Assembly (NCBI RefSeq): GCF_035492295.1
Contig: NZ_DATJJK010000077.1
Span: 1-9,004, forward strand
Length of the DNA: 9,004 nucleotides
From: Acidisoma sp035492295
Lineage (GTDB): Bacteria; Pseudomonadota; Alphaproteobacteria; Acetobacterales; Acetobacteraceae
Reading direction: 5' to 3'
The position numbers and the translations under genes are program-made. The notes beneath the pieces are model-generated. The model was not told where the DNA came from. It worked only from the letters and a program-made list of their open reading frames with translations, and did not search any database. This document shows positions 1 through 6,670 of the stretch, piece after piece (within the stretch, counting starts at the first letter, position 1; the number at the start of each line of letters is the position of its first letter).

Positions 1-145
1 CGAAATAGACGATGGAACAGGGAATGCCGGCGATGAGTGGCGTCGGCCCGCCCGCCACCCAATAGACGGGGGGAAAAAGGGCGAGCACCGCATCGAGGAT
101 GAACCAGATGCTGACGAAGCTGGACCGCGGGGTGACAGGAGGCAT
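1..145 (-). CDS. DUF3311-like small membrane protein, N-terminal part (cut by window edge)
   Basis: Only the first 48 codons are visible; the gene runs off the left edge. The start is the ATG at 145-143, with a GGAAAGG Shine-Dalgarno-like run at 163-157, 11 nt upstream. The peptide has a short polar N-terminus, then a hydrophobic stretch from about residue 11 (FVSIWFILDAVLALFPPVYW), a GGPTPLIAGIP turn and the start of a second hydrophobic helix. A two-helix protein with a pattern ending in P-L-x-x-G-x-P is typical of DUF3311 proteins, which are commonly encoded beside sodium:solute symporters. It lies 48 nt downstream of the symporter on the same strand, so the two are probably co-transcribed, and it may be an accessory subunit. 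The family call rests on a partial protein and on context; the function of DUF3311 is unknown. Confidence 0.6.
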   Translation of the reverse strand, partial: MPPVTPRSSFVSIWFILDAVLALFPPVYWVAGGPTPLIAGIPCSIVYF

Positions 146-193
146 GGCTGTGCGAACCTTTCCGAAAGCGGTGATGAGATCAGGCGCGGCCGG

Positions 194-1711
194 CTAGGCG
201 CGGCGGGGTTTCAGTGCCAGCGCGCCGATGGCGCTAGCCGAGGGCGTTTTGGACGAGGTCAGTTCGAACAGGCCCTCGACCCGCGTCTTCTCGGCGGCAG
301 AGGCCGGCAGGAAGACCGCGCAACCGACATAGATCAGCGCGTTGATGGCCAGCGCGATGACGCCGGAGGTGAGCCCCCAAGCCCAGCCGATGCTGGTGGG
401 ATAAAGGCTCTGCAGGATGACAGCGGCGATGAAGCCGACCACCACACCGCCGATCGCGCCGGCCTTGTTGCCGCGCTTCCAGAAGACGCCGAGATATTGC
501 GGCACGGCGAGCTGGATGATGCCCTGATAGGAAAGGATCGCCAGCATGAAGAGATGCGGAATGGCGATGGTCGACAGCCAGGCGGCGACGATGGTGATGA
601 CCAGCATGCCGATCTTGGCGATGATGACCGACTGTTTGTGGTTGAGCGGCCTGTAGACGCCGACGATATCATTCGCGATCTGCGCGCCCGAGGCCTGAAT
701 GCCGCCGTCGACATTGCCCATGGTCGCGGCCAGAACAACGACACCACCCAAGCCCAGCAAAAAAGGCCCGCCCGCCATCTGGCAGACGGTGAACCACATC
801 GCTTCAGGCGCCTTCGCAACCTCAGGCAAGAAGCTCGCCAGCAGGCCGAGGATGACGAGGCCACCAGCGAAGAAAAAGGACAGCGGCGCGCCGAAGGCAC
901 CGGCGCGCTGCACACTGCGCACACTGTCCGCCGTGTAGAGGCGGATGAAGATGGAGGGCCAGCACCAGCCGCCGAGCGCGCCCGAAAAGATGATGGCGAA
1001 GACATAGAGCGGACCGACAGCGGAGCCGAGGCCCGGCAGCGTCACCTGCGCCGGATGCAGCTTCGTCAGGCTGAATCCGTGGCCGAAGACGAGCCAGAGG
1101 ATGAGTCCGATGATGATCACCGTGCCGCCGATATAGGCGACGATTCCCTGCAGCATGTCGGAGAGGATGACGCCACGCATGCCCATGCGGATCGTCCAGA
1201 ACTGGCGGATGACCATCAGCAGCACGCCGGCGATCACCGCTTCGGTCGCGCCCATGCGGCCGAAGGACATCGCCTGGAAGAGATCGCCCAAGCCCTTGAA
1301 GCCGAGGATCAGCCAGGGGATTCCCGACACGATACCGACGATGGCGCCGATCACCGAGAGGCCATGGGAATTGTAGCGAAGCGCGAAAAGATCCGGCTGG
1401 GTTTTCAGGTCAAAAAGTTTGCCCCAGGTCCAGACCCGCTCCGCCATCACATACATCAGCACCACGGTCAGCAGGCTGTAGACAAGGAAATAGAAGGAAA
1501 TCACCCCGCCGCTGGCGGCCAACCCCGTGATGGCCAGAAAGATGCCGCCCGGCCACCATGTATTGAGGAAGGACATCGCCTGGTAGAAAGGCCCGAAGGA
1601 GCGGTTGGCAACGGCATAATCGGTAAATGATTTGTCGGAGACATGGGCCATCTGCAAAACGATGATGACCGCAACACAAAACAGCGCAACCAAGCCAAAG
1701 GTAATGATCAT
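194..1711 (-). CDS. Sodium:solute symporter family (SSF) transporter
   Basis: A 505-residue polytopic inner-membrane protein of the SSF family (TC 2.A.21). I count about 13 hydrophobic segments, the first at residues 1-20 and the last around 445-468. Family-like signatures are the Q-P-D-L-F-A-L-R-Y loop at 105-113, the TMGNVDGGIQASGAQIANDI helix at 330-349 (the position of the Na+-binding/substrate helix in SSF carriers) and the PQYLGVFWKRGNKAGA loop at 404-419. Length is normal and the gene is intact. The ATG start has only a weak GGTGG at 1720-1716, 4 nt upstream. It lies 131 bp downstream of the ABC ATPase on the same strand, with a perfect palindrome in between, so it may have its own controlled promoter. 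The substrate cannot be read from sequence; carboxylates, amino acids or amides are all seen in SSF. Here I infer either an alternative low-affinity amide uptake route or transport of the acid product. Confidence 0.9.
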   Translation of the reverse strand: MIITFGLVALFCVAVIIVLQMAHVSDKSFTDYAVANRSFGPFYQAMSFLNTWWPGGIFLAITGLAASGGVISFYFLVYSLLTVVLMYVMAERVWTWGKLFDLKTQPDLFALRYNSHGLSVIGAIVGIVSGIPWLILGFKGLGDLFQAMSFGRMGATEAVIAGVLLMVIRQFWTIRMGMRGVILSDMLQGIVAYIGGTVIIIGLILWLVFGHGFSLTKLHPAQVTLPGLGSAVGPLYVFAIIFSGALGGWCWPSIFIRLYTADSVRSVQRAGAFGAPLSFFFAGGLVILGLLASFLPEVAKAPEAMWFTVCQMAGGPFLLGLGGVVVLAATMGNVDGGIQASGAQIANDIVGVYRPLNHKQSVIIAKIGMLVITIVAAWLSTIAIPHLFMLAILSYQGIIQLAVPQYLGVFWKRGNKAGAIGGVVVGFIAAVILQSLYPTSIGWAWGLTSGVIALAINALIYVGCAVFLPASAAEKTRVEGLFELTSSKTPSASAIGALALKPRRA

Positions 1712-1740
1712 GGTGCCACCAGAGCTGAGAAGGATGTTGC

Positions 1741-1752
1741 AGAAACGTTTCT
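1741..1752. promoter_or_regulatory. 12-bp perfect palindrome, candidate operator upstream of the symporter
   Basis: AGAAACGTTTCT equals its own reverse complement and has a central CG, the geometry of many LacI-family operators. It sits 30-41 nt upstream of the symporter ATG. Its CGTTTCTC half (1746-1753) recurs exactly at 6585-6592, in the inverted repeat upstream of the ABC operon. It also overlaps the right arm of a wider inverted repeat (AGCTGAGAA at 1723-1731, TTCTCAGCT at 1749-1757). No regulator gene is visible in the window, and the protein that binds is unknown. Confidence 0.5.
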
Positions 1753-1842
1753 CAGCTTACGCACGAATAAATTGACGCTGCAAGCAGGACGCGACGGAGC
1801 TATGCGCTCCGCGCAGAAATCGTAACCCGGCTTGACGCCAAA

Positions 1843-2544
1843 TCACACCATGCCGACGAATTCCTCCATCATCGCCCGATCCTGCGCGACATGGGGCGGC
1901 ACTTCGCGGATGATGAGACCCTTCTGCAGGATGAGCACACGCTGCGAGAGGGAGGTGATGAAGCTAAGATTCTGCTCCACGAGGAGAATCGTGAGGTTGC
2001 GCTCCCGACCCAGCTTCTGCAGTGTCTCGATCATCTCCTCGATGATGGAGGGCTGAATGCCTTCCGTAGGCTCGTCCAGCAGGACGAATTTGGGTCCTCC
2101 GCAGAGGCAGCGGGCCAGCGCCAGCAACTGCTGCTCGCCACCCGACAGCGCGCCGCCCGGCCTGTCGAGCAGGCGTTCGAGACGCGGGAAATCGGAGAGG
2201 ATCTGCTCGATCGTCGCCTTTTCGTCCTGGCGGGCCATGATGCAGCCCATGCGCAGATTCTCGTAGACGCTGAGGCTTGAGAAGATTTCGCGCCCCTGGG
2301 GCACATAACCGATGCCCAGCCGCGCCCGCGCCGTGGACGACAGCCCCTTCATGTTGGTGCCCTCGAATGTCGCCTCGCCGCCGGTCATCGGCAGATAGCC
2401 CATCAGCGTGCGCAGCAGCGTCGACTTGCCCATGCCGTTATGGCCGAGGATGCCGACGAACTCTCCCGCGGCAACCGAAAGGGTGATTCCGGCCAGGATC
2501 GGAATGCGACCGTAGCCGGAGCGGAGATCGGTGACCTTGAGCAT
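1843..2544 (-). CDS. ABC transporter ATP-binding protein, LivF/UrtE type
   Basis: A 233-residue ATPase that powers the importer from the cytoplasmic face. Motifs: Walker A GHNGMGKST (34-42), Q-loop Q83 in GYVPQGREIF, signature LSGGEQQ (133-139), Walker B FVLLDEP (153-159). The residue at the usual H-loop position is Gln191 in LLVEQN, which is normal for LivF/UrtE and not a defect. The run TEGIQPSIIEEM (160-171) resembles UrtE more than leucine-specific LivF. Length is typical. Its ATG shares one base with the stop of the upstream ATPase (TGATG at 2546-2542), so translation is coupled. It is the last gene of the five-gene ABC operon. Substrate type (urea, short amide or amino acid) is inferred from context. 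Confidence 0.93.
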   Translation of the reverse strand: MLKVTDLRSGYGRIPILAGITLSVAAGEFVGILGHNGMGKSTLLRTLMGYLPMTGGEATFEGTNMKGLSSTARARLGIGYVPQGREIFSSLSVYENLRMGCIMARQDEKATIEQILSDFPRLERLLDRPGGALSGGEQQLLALARCLCGGPKFVLLDEPTEGIQPSIIEEMIETLQKLGRERNLTILLVEQNLSFITSLSQRVLILQKGLIIREVPPHVAQDRAMMEEFVGMV

Positions 2545-3263
2545 CAGTGCGCCTGCTTTCCGAGATAGACGTCCCTCACGCCGGGATCGGCGAGCACGGC
2601 ATCGACCTGATTCTCGATCAGGATCTTGCCGCGGTTGAAGACGGTCACGGTCTTGCCGATCATGCGGATGAACTGCATGTCGTGCTCGACCACGACGAGC
2701 GCCTGCTTTTTGTTGATCTCACGAATGAGGTCGGCCGTGCGCAGCACTTCCTCATGCGTCATGCCGGCGGCGGGCTCGTCGAGCAGAATGAGGTCCGGCT
2801 CCTGCGCCAGCACGCTCGCGATCTCCACCCATTGCCGCTGGCCATGCGCGAGCTGGCCCACCATGCGATCGGCGATCGCGGTGAGTTGGAGAAGCTCCAT
2901 CGTTTCCTCCACGATCTGCCGCGCTCGGCGGAGCGACTTCTTGCGTCCCGCCGCGATGCCGATGCCTTCGCGCACCGTCAGCCCGTTGAACACGTTCGGC
3001 ACCTGCGTCTTGATGCCGACACCGAGCCGCGCGATGACATGCGGATGGGAGCCGGTGATGTCCTGTCCCCGAAAAAGGACCACCCCCTCAGTGGGCTTCA
3101 GCTGGCCGGTCAGTATCTTGAAGAAGGTACTCTTGCCTGCGCCGTTGGGACCGATGAGGCAACGCAGCTCGACTTCGCCCAGCACGAGGTTGACGTCCTG
3201 CACCGCGGCAACCCCGCCGAAGCGCATGGTGACGTTGCGGGCTTCGAGAAGAGGAACGCTCAT
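2544..3263 (-). CDS. ABC transporter ATP-binding protein, LivG/UrtD type
   Basis: A 239-residue ATPase, partner of the downstream LivF/UrtE-type subunit in a heterodimeric motor. Motifs: Walker A GPNGAGKST (38-46), Q-loop Q87, a signature in the UrtD-like form LAHGQRQ (138-144) instead of LSGGQ, Walker B LILLDEP (158-164), H-loop H194 in VVVEHDM. The PAAGMTHEEVLRTADLI run (164-180) and the C-terminal DVYLGK are close to UrtD as I remember it. At 239 residues it is compact: true LivG usually has a longer insert region. The ATG overlaps the permease stop by 4 nt (ATGA at 3263-3260), with an AGGGGG ribosome site at 3276-3271, 7 nt away. Confidence 0.93.
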   Translation of the reverse strand: MSVPLLEARNVTMRFGGVAAVQDVNLVLGEVELRCLIGPNGAGKSTFFKILTGQLKPTEGVVLFRGQDITGSHPHVIARLGVGIKTQVPNVFNGLTVREGIGIAAGRKKSLRRARQIVEETMELLQLTAIADRMVGQLAHGQRQWVEIASVLAQEPDLILLDEPAAGMTHEEVLRTADLIREINKKQALVVVEHDMQFIRMIGKTVTVFNRGKILIENQVDAVLADPGVRDVYLGKQAH

Positions 3264-4336
3264 TGGCTGGCCCCCTGGGAAACTTCAGCTTGCGCGGGGG
3301 TTGCCACCGACCGGCTTGGCATCAGGCGGCGGACGCTGCCGCGGATGACGGGGGCCACACCCTGCGGCACCAGCAGCACGAAGGCGACGAGCACGATGCC
3401 GAGCATCAGGTTGGGGTCGATAACATGCTGCCCACCGGCCAGCGTGATGAGATACTGGATGGCGACGGCGCCCAGGATCGGCCCGATCAGGGTGCCGAGC
3501 CCGCCCACGAGAACGTAGATGATGACCTGCGCGGACATGGTGAGGCTGAAGACGGTCGGGCTGATGAAGGCGCCCCAATTGGTATAAAGGCAGCCCGCGA
3601 CACCGGAAATGCCGGCGCCGATGACGAAGGTCAGCAGCTTGAACAGGCGCGGATCGTAGCCGAGCAACTGGGCGCGCGTCTCATTCTCGCGGATTGCCAC
3701 CACCACGCGGCCAAAGCGCGTCGCGAGCACCCATTTCAGCAGGATGTAGCAGAGGATGAGTGCCCCCATGGCGCAGTACCACAGCCCTGTGGGGTCGAGC
3801 TGATCATCCGGATTGCCGGGAATGTTGAGCGGCGGAACGGAGGGGATGCCGTTGAAGCCGCCGAGTGGCGCCGCGCCGATATGATAGATGTCGCCCGAGG
3901 TCGAGTTGATCAGGTTGAAGAGGATGATCGTGACGGTCAGCGTGATCACGCCGATATAGGCGTCGGAGATGCGGCCGTAGAACATGAAATAGCCGAGGCC
4001 CGCCGCGAAGATCATGGGCACGATGACGGCGAGCGCCACCGCGCCCGTGGTATCGGTCATGTTCATGGCGCCGATGGCATAAGCATAGCCGCCGAGGCCC
4101 AGGAAGGCGGACTGGCCGAAGCAGAGGATGCCGCCAAAACCCCAGATGAATCCCTGCGCGAGCGCGAAGATGGCGAGCGCCGCAAAAACCGTCACCTGCA
4201 GCAAGCCGAAGGTGCCCGTGACCATCGGCATGCCGAAGAGGATGACTAATCCCCCGACGACGGTGGCGATAGCGCCGCCCCAGCCGGCGTCCTGTCGCGG
4301 CCGCGGCAATGTCTTGAGTTTCATGGCCATACTCAC
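3260..4336 (-). CDS. ABC transporter permease, LivM/UrtC type
   Basis: A 358-residue inner-membrane permease (BPD_transp_2 family). Hydrophobic helices run from about residue 20 to 325. Family marks are GFGGILCFGQSAFLGLGGYA (66-85), the GRISDAYIGVITLTVTIILF stretch (121-140), a LGGFNGIPSVPPL periplasmic loop (158-170), the cytoplasmic ATPase-coupling segment RENETRAQLLGYDPRLFKLL (216-235) and VLVGGLGTLIGPILGA (276-291). The loop and coupling segment look like the UrtC/FmdF branch. The longest reading starts at GTG (4336-4334) and overlaps the upstream permease stop by 4 nt. ATG codons at 4330 and 4324 are alternatives, 2 and 8 nt beyond that stop. None has a strong ribosome site, so coupling to the upstream gene is likely. 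The start is uncertain by at most 4 residues. Confidence 0.92.
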   Translation of the reverse strand: MSMAMKLKTLPRPRQDAGWGGAIATVVGGLVILFGMPMVTGTFGLLQVTVFAALAIFALAQGFIWGFGGILCFGQSAFLGLGGYAYAIGAMNMTDTTGAVALAVIVPMIFAAGLGYFMFYGRISDAYIGVITLTVTIILFNLINSTSGDIYHIGAAPLGGFNGIPSVPPLNIPGNPDDQLDPTGLWYCAMGALILCYILLKWVLATRFGRVVVAIRENETRAQLLGYDPRLFKLLTFVIGAGISGVAGCLYTNWGAFISPTVFSLTMSAQVIIYVLVGGLGTLIGPILGAVAIQYLITLAGGQHVIDPNLMLGIVLVAFVLLVPQGVAPVIRGSVRRLMPSRSVATPAQAEVSQGASQ

Positions 4337-5199
4337 AGGCTGCGCCGCAGGAAGCGGCCGGTGATGCCCTGGGGCAGAATGCGGATCATGACGACGGCGG
4401 CGACGAGCAGCGCCACTTCGCCAATGACCGGCGTCGACTTGAAGGAGACGATGATGTTGATGAACCCGAACAGCGCGGAGGCGAGCGAGGTTCCGGTCAC
4501 GATCGCCGCACCGCCGCCGAGGACGGTGATGAAGGCCTTGGCGATGAACGCGGAGCCCATGACGGGCGAGACGCCGGAAATCGGCGCCAGAATGCCGCCC
4601 GCGAGCCCCGCCAGCGCCGCGCCGAGGGCGAAGGTCGACATGTAGATCGTGGGCGGTGCGACGCCGAGCGCCGCCGCCATATTGGCGTTCTGCATGGTCG
4701 CGCGGACGATGAGCCCGTAGCGCGTGAAACGCAGCATGGCGTAGAGGCCGGCGAGCGACAGCAGCGCGACCACGATGATGACGACACCGTAGAGGCTCGC
4801 CGCGTAATGGCCGATCGAGAAGCTGCCGACCGGTGTGGCGACACCGCGGGGGTCATTGCCGAAGATGCTGGTCATGAGGCCGATGAGGCCGAGGCTGAGG
4901 CCCCAGGTCGCGAGCATGGTGTCGATCATGCGGCCATAGAGGAAGCGGATCAGGCACCGTTCCACGACGAGCCCGACGAGGCCCACGAAAAGCGGTGCGA
5001 TGATGATCATCGCAATCCAGATATTGATGCCGTGGGAGGTCGAAACATAGGTCGCATAAGCGCCCAGCATCATGAACTCGCCATGCGCCAGGTTGATGAT
5101 CTTCATCATGCCGTAGATCACGCCGAGCCCCACGGTGATGAGCGCAATCGTGCCGATGCCCACAAGCACGTTGAAGCCAACAAGGCCTATCAGGTCCAT
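4333..5199 (-). CDS. ABC transporter permease, LivH/UrtB type
   Basis: A 288-residue inner-membrane permease with about 8 hydrophobic helices. The LivH/UrtB hallmark GVIYGMMKIINLAHGEFMML (25-44) is intact, as is the coupling loop RYGLIVRATMQNANMAAALG (160-179). It pairs with the LivM/UrtC-type subunit to form the channel. The ATG at 5199-5197 has a good GGAG at 5210-5207, 7 nt upstream. Length equals simple LivH/FmdE-type permeases and lacks the long N-terminal periplasmic domain of many UrtB proteins. That argues for an amide- or amino-acid-type system over a strict urea transporter. It begins 74 nt after the binding-protein stop, a gap filled by a strong stem-loop, and overlaps the next permease by 4 nt. 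Confidence 0.93.
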   Translation of the reverse strand: MDLIGLVGFNVLVGIGTIALITVGLGVIYGMMKIINLAHGEFMMLGAYATYVSTSHGINIWIAMIIIAPLFVGLVGLVVERCLIRFLYGRMIDTMLATWGLSLGLIGLMTSIFGNDPRGVATPVGSFSIGHYAASLYGVVIIVVALLSLAGLYAMLRFTRYGLIVRATMQNANMAAALGVAPPTIYMSTFALGAALAGLAGGILAPISGVSPVMGSAFIAKAFITVLGGGAAIVTGTSLASALFGFINIIVSFKSTPVIGEVALLVAAVVMIRILPQGITGRFLRRSL

Positions 5200-5230
5200 G
5201 CCTCGTCTCCTAAAGCCAAAAGCGGCAAAT

Positions 5231-5266
5231 GGCGGGAGGGGCCGGGCAGGCCCCGCTCCTCCCGCC
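5231..5266 (-). promoter_or_regulatory. GC-rich stem-loop between binding-protein and permease genes
   Basis: Arms GGCGGGAGG (5231-5239) and CCTCCCGCC (5258-5266) are perfectly complementary. A second inner stem GGCC/GGCC (5240-5243 with 5249-5252) and a 5-nt bulge follow, closing on a GGGCA loop. In the mRNA (minus strand) it lies 7 nt after the binding-protein stop. It is followed by ATTTGCCGCTTTTGG rather than a clean U tract, so a full intrinsic terminator is unlikely. Its position fits a partial terminator or 3'-end stabiliser that keeps binding-protein mRNA in excess over permease mRNA, a known arrangement in binding-protein-dependent transport operons. Confidence 0.65.
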
Positions 5267-5273
5267 GGGTCAC

Positions 5274-6524
5274 TTAGTTCACCTCAACCACGAACTGCTT
5301 GTCCGTCCGCGGGTTCTTGAGAAGGTTGCAGACAGCCGCCGTATCGGCCGGCGGGGAGGCCGGGAAGTTCTCCAGGATGTCCCACTTCTTGTCCTTCGCC
5401 TCGGCGAGGAACGTGTTGTGGACCACGTGGTGCGTCGCCGTATCCATGGTCGCCTTGCCGGCCGGGCCATCAATCGAGATGCCGGTTTCGAGCGCCTTGA
5501 TCACCGCCATGCGTTCGATCGAGCCGGCCTTCTTCACGCCCTCTGCCCAGAACATCATGCCTTCATAGGAAGCGGAATCGAGCTCGCTCAACATCGGCAG
5601 GTTGGGGCCGAACATCTTCGTCATGCCGTCGAGGAAGCTCGTCGTTTCGGGTGCGTTCACGGTCGGATACCAGCCATAGGCGGAGACGATGCCGTTGGTG
5701 ACCGAGGCATCCATGGAGTTGAGCTCGTTCGCGAGACCGAAGGTGGAGGAGGCCATCGGAATCTTGGCTTTCATGCCGGCCGCCGCCCACTGGCGATAGA
5801 AGCCGAGATGATTGGCGCCGACCATGGCGGAGAGCACGACGTCCGGCGCGGCCTGTTGGATCTTGCTGATGGCCGAGGAGAAATCGGTCACGTCGAGCGG
5901 GAAGAAGTCGGTCTCCAGAACCTGACCGCCGCCCTCGCGGGTGTATTTCGTCATCCACTTCGCGGTGATGTGGCCGTAATTGTAGTCGGCCGCCACGATG
6001 TAGACCTTTTTACCCCAGTTCTTCAGCGCATAAGGCACGATGTGGCTGACGGTCTGGGCGGGCGTGGTGCCGGTGCAGAAGATGTCGCGGTCGCAGACGC
6101 CACCCTCGTACTGGGTGTTGTAGAAGTAGAGCGTCTTGAAGCGATCGAAGATGGGGCGGATCGCCTCACGCGAGGCGGAGGTGATGCCACCCTGCACGAC
6201 GGCGACCTTGTCCTTCAGCGCCAGCTGCTGAGCATATTGTGTATACAGCTGCATGGAGGACTGGGTATCGTAATTGATCAGCTTGATCGGCCGGCCCAGC
6301 AGGCCGCCCTGGTCATTGAGCACCTTCACGGCATATTGCGTCGCCTGCAGCATCGGCTGACCGCTGACGCCGAGCGCCCCGGACATGTCGAGCAGGCAGC
6401 CGACCTTGATCGGCTCGGCGGCGGCAAAGGCGTTGCGAGCGATGAAGGGCGTGGCAAGGGCAGTGCCGCCCAGGGCAGCGCCCATTTTCAGAAACCCGCG
6501 GCGTGTATCAGTGGTTCGGCTCAT
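5274..6524 (-). CDS. Tat-exported periplasmic amide/urea-type ABC substrate-binding protein
   Basis: A 416-residue type I periplasmic binding protein (Peripla_BP_5/6 fold). The start is the ATG at 6524-6522 with AGGAAG at 6536-6531, 6 nt upstream; the frame is open further upstream but lacks this context and would bury the signal peptide. Residues 7-13, TRRGFLK, are a near-perfect twin-arginine motif, followed by a hydrophobic run and a likely cleavage site AFA|AAEP after residue 34. The mature start IKVGCLLDMSGALGVSGQ (39-56) and the run GGITSASREAIRPIF (112-126) followed by YNTQYEGG (135-142) resemble UrtA, FmdD and AmiC binders of urea and short amides. Leucine binders have a different pattern here. 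Cys144 and Cys150 flank the binding-site loop and could form a disulfide. It is the first gene of the ABC operon behind a σ54 promoter. Amide as ligand is inferred from family plus the adjacent amidase; urea or an amino acid remains possible. Confidence 0.92.
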   Translation of the reverse strand: MSRTTDTRRGFLKMGAALGGTALATPFIARNAFAAAEPIKVGCLLDMSGALGVSGQPMLQATQYAVKVLNDQGGLLGRPIKLINYDTQSSMQLYTQYAQQLALKDKVAVVQGGITSASREAIRPIFDRFKTLYFYNTQYEGGVCDRDIFCTGTTPAQTVSHIVPYALKNWGKKVYIVAADYNYGHITAKWMTKYTREGGGQVLETDFFPLDVTDFSSAISKIQQAAPDVVLSAMVGANHLGFYRQWAAAGMKAKIPMASSTFGLANELNSMDASVTNGIVSAYGWYPTVNAPETTSFLDGMTKMFGPNLPMLSELDSASYEGMMFWAEGVKKAGSIERMAVIKALETGISIDGPAGKATMDTATHHVVHNTFLAEAKDKKWDILENFPASPPADTAAVCNLLKNPRTDKQFVVEVN

Positions 6525-6576
6525 GCGTTTCTTCCTGCATTGATTCGGTCCGGTGACCGGCCTCCCGGGCCGGCTC

Positions 6577-6594
6577 GCGAAAATCGTTTCTCGC
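6577..6594. promoter_or_regulatory. CG-centred imperfect palindrome over the ABC promoter start site
   Basis: GCGAAAATCGTTTCTCGC pairs at 7 of 9 positions about the central CG (6585-6586). Compared with the palindrome at 1741-1752, aligned on the CG, 11 of 13 positions agree, including an exact CGTTTCTC. It covers the -12 element and predicted transcription start of the σ54 promoter, so a bound protein could block transcription. Binding factor unknown. Confidence 0.45.
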
Positions 6595-6608
6595 AAGCCT
6601 CGTGCCAG
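6593..6608 (-). promoter_or_regulatory. σ54 (RpoN) -24/-12 promoter of the ABC importer operon
   Basis: Read on the minus strand from 6608, the sequence is CTGGCACGAGGCTTGC. It matches the σ54 consensus YTGGCACG-N4-TTGC at every fixed position. The -12 GC ends at 6593, which predicts a start near 6581 and a leader of about 57 nt before the binding-protein ATG. σ54 promoters need an enhancer-binding activator, often NtrC in nitrogen genes. This fits an amide or urea scavenging importer. Confidence 0.85.
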
Positions 6609-6656
6609 AGCGCGGTCGCCCGCCCAAAGGGTGGCGCTGGCGCGCCTGGGGGCCGT

Positions 6657-6670
6657 GTTTTGTGCAAAAC
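6657..6670. promoter_or_regulatory. Palindrome GTTTTG-TG-CAAAAC, candidate activator site
   Basis: Six-base perfect arms (6657-6662 and 6665-6670) flank a 2-nt centre. The midpoint is about 82 nt upstream of the predicted σ54 start, within the range where enhancer-binding activators bind. It does not match the NtrC consensus I recall (GCAC...GTGC arms about 5 nt apart), so another activator is possible. It lies about 75 nt upstream of the candidate rightward promoter too and could serve both directions. Confidence 0.4.

Noticed and set aside
497..1630. Plus-strand open frame opposite the symporter (377 codons)
   Set aside because: Extreme Asp/His/Arg/Glu composition typical of antisense reading of hydrophobic transmembrane codons; no family resemblance.
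1795..1811. CGGAGC-TATGC-GCTCCG hairpin between the last ATPase and the symporter, considered as a terminator
   Set aside because: Only 6 bp and no T tract on either side; it could pause polymerase but is not a supportable intrinsic terminator.
1712..1842. σ70 promoter for the symporter (TTGCAG then TAAGCT on the minus strand)
   Set aside because: Each box matches only three of six consensus positions; too weak to list as a feature.
2547..4249. Plus-strand open frames opposite the LivG-type ATPase and LivM-type permease
   Set aside because: Same antisense artefact; the minus-strand frames have full ABC motifs and proper overlaps.
1843..6524. Strict urea transporter (urtABCDE) assignment
   Set aside because: ATPases and binding protein resemble the Urt branch, but the LivH-type permease is short, no urease genes are visible and an amidase is the neighbour, so I did not give urt symbols.
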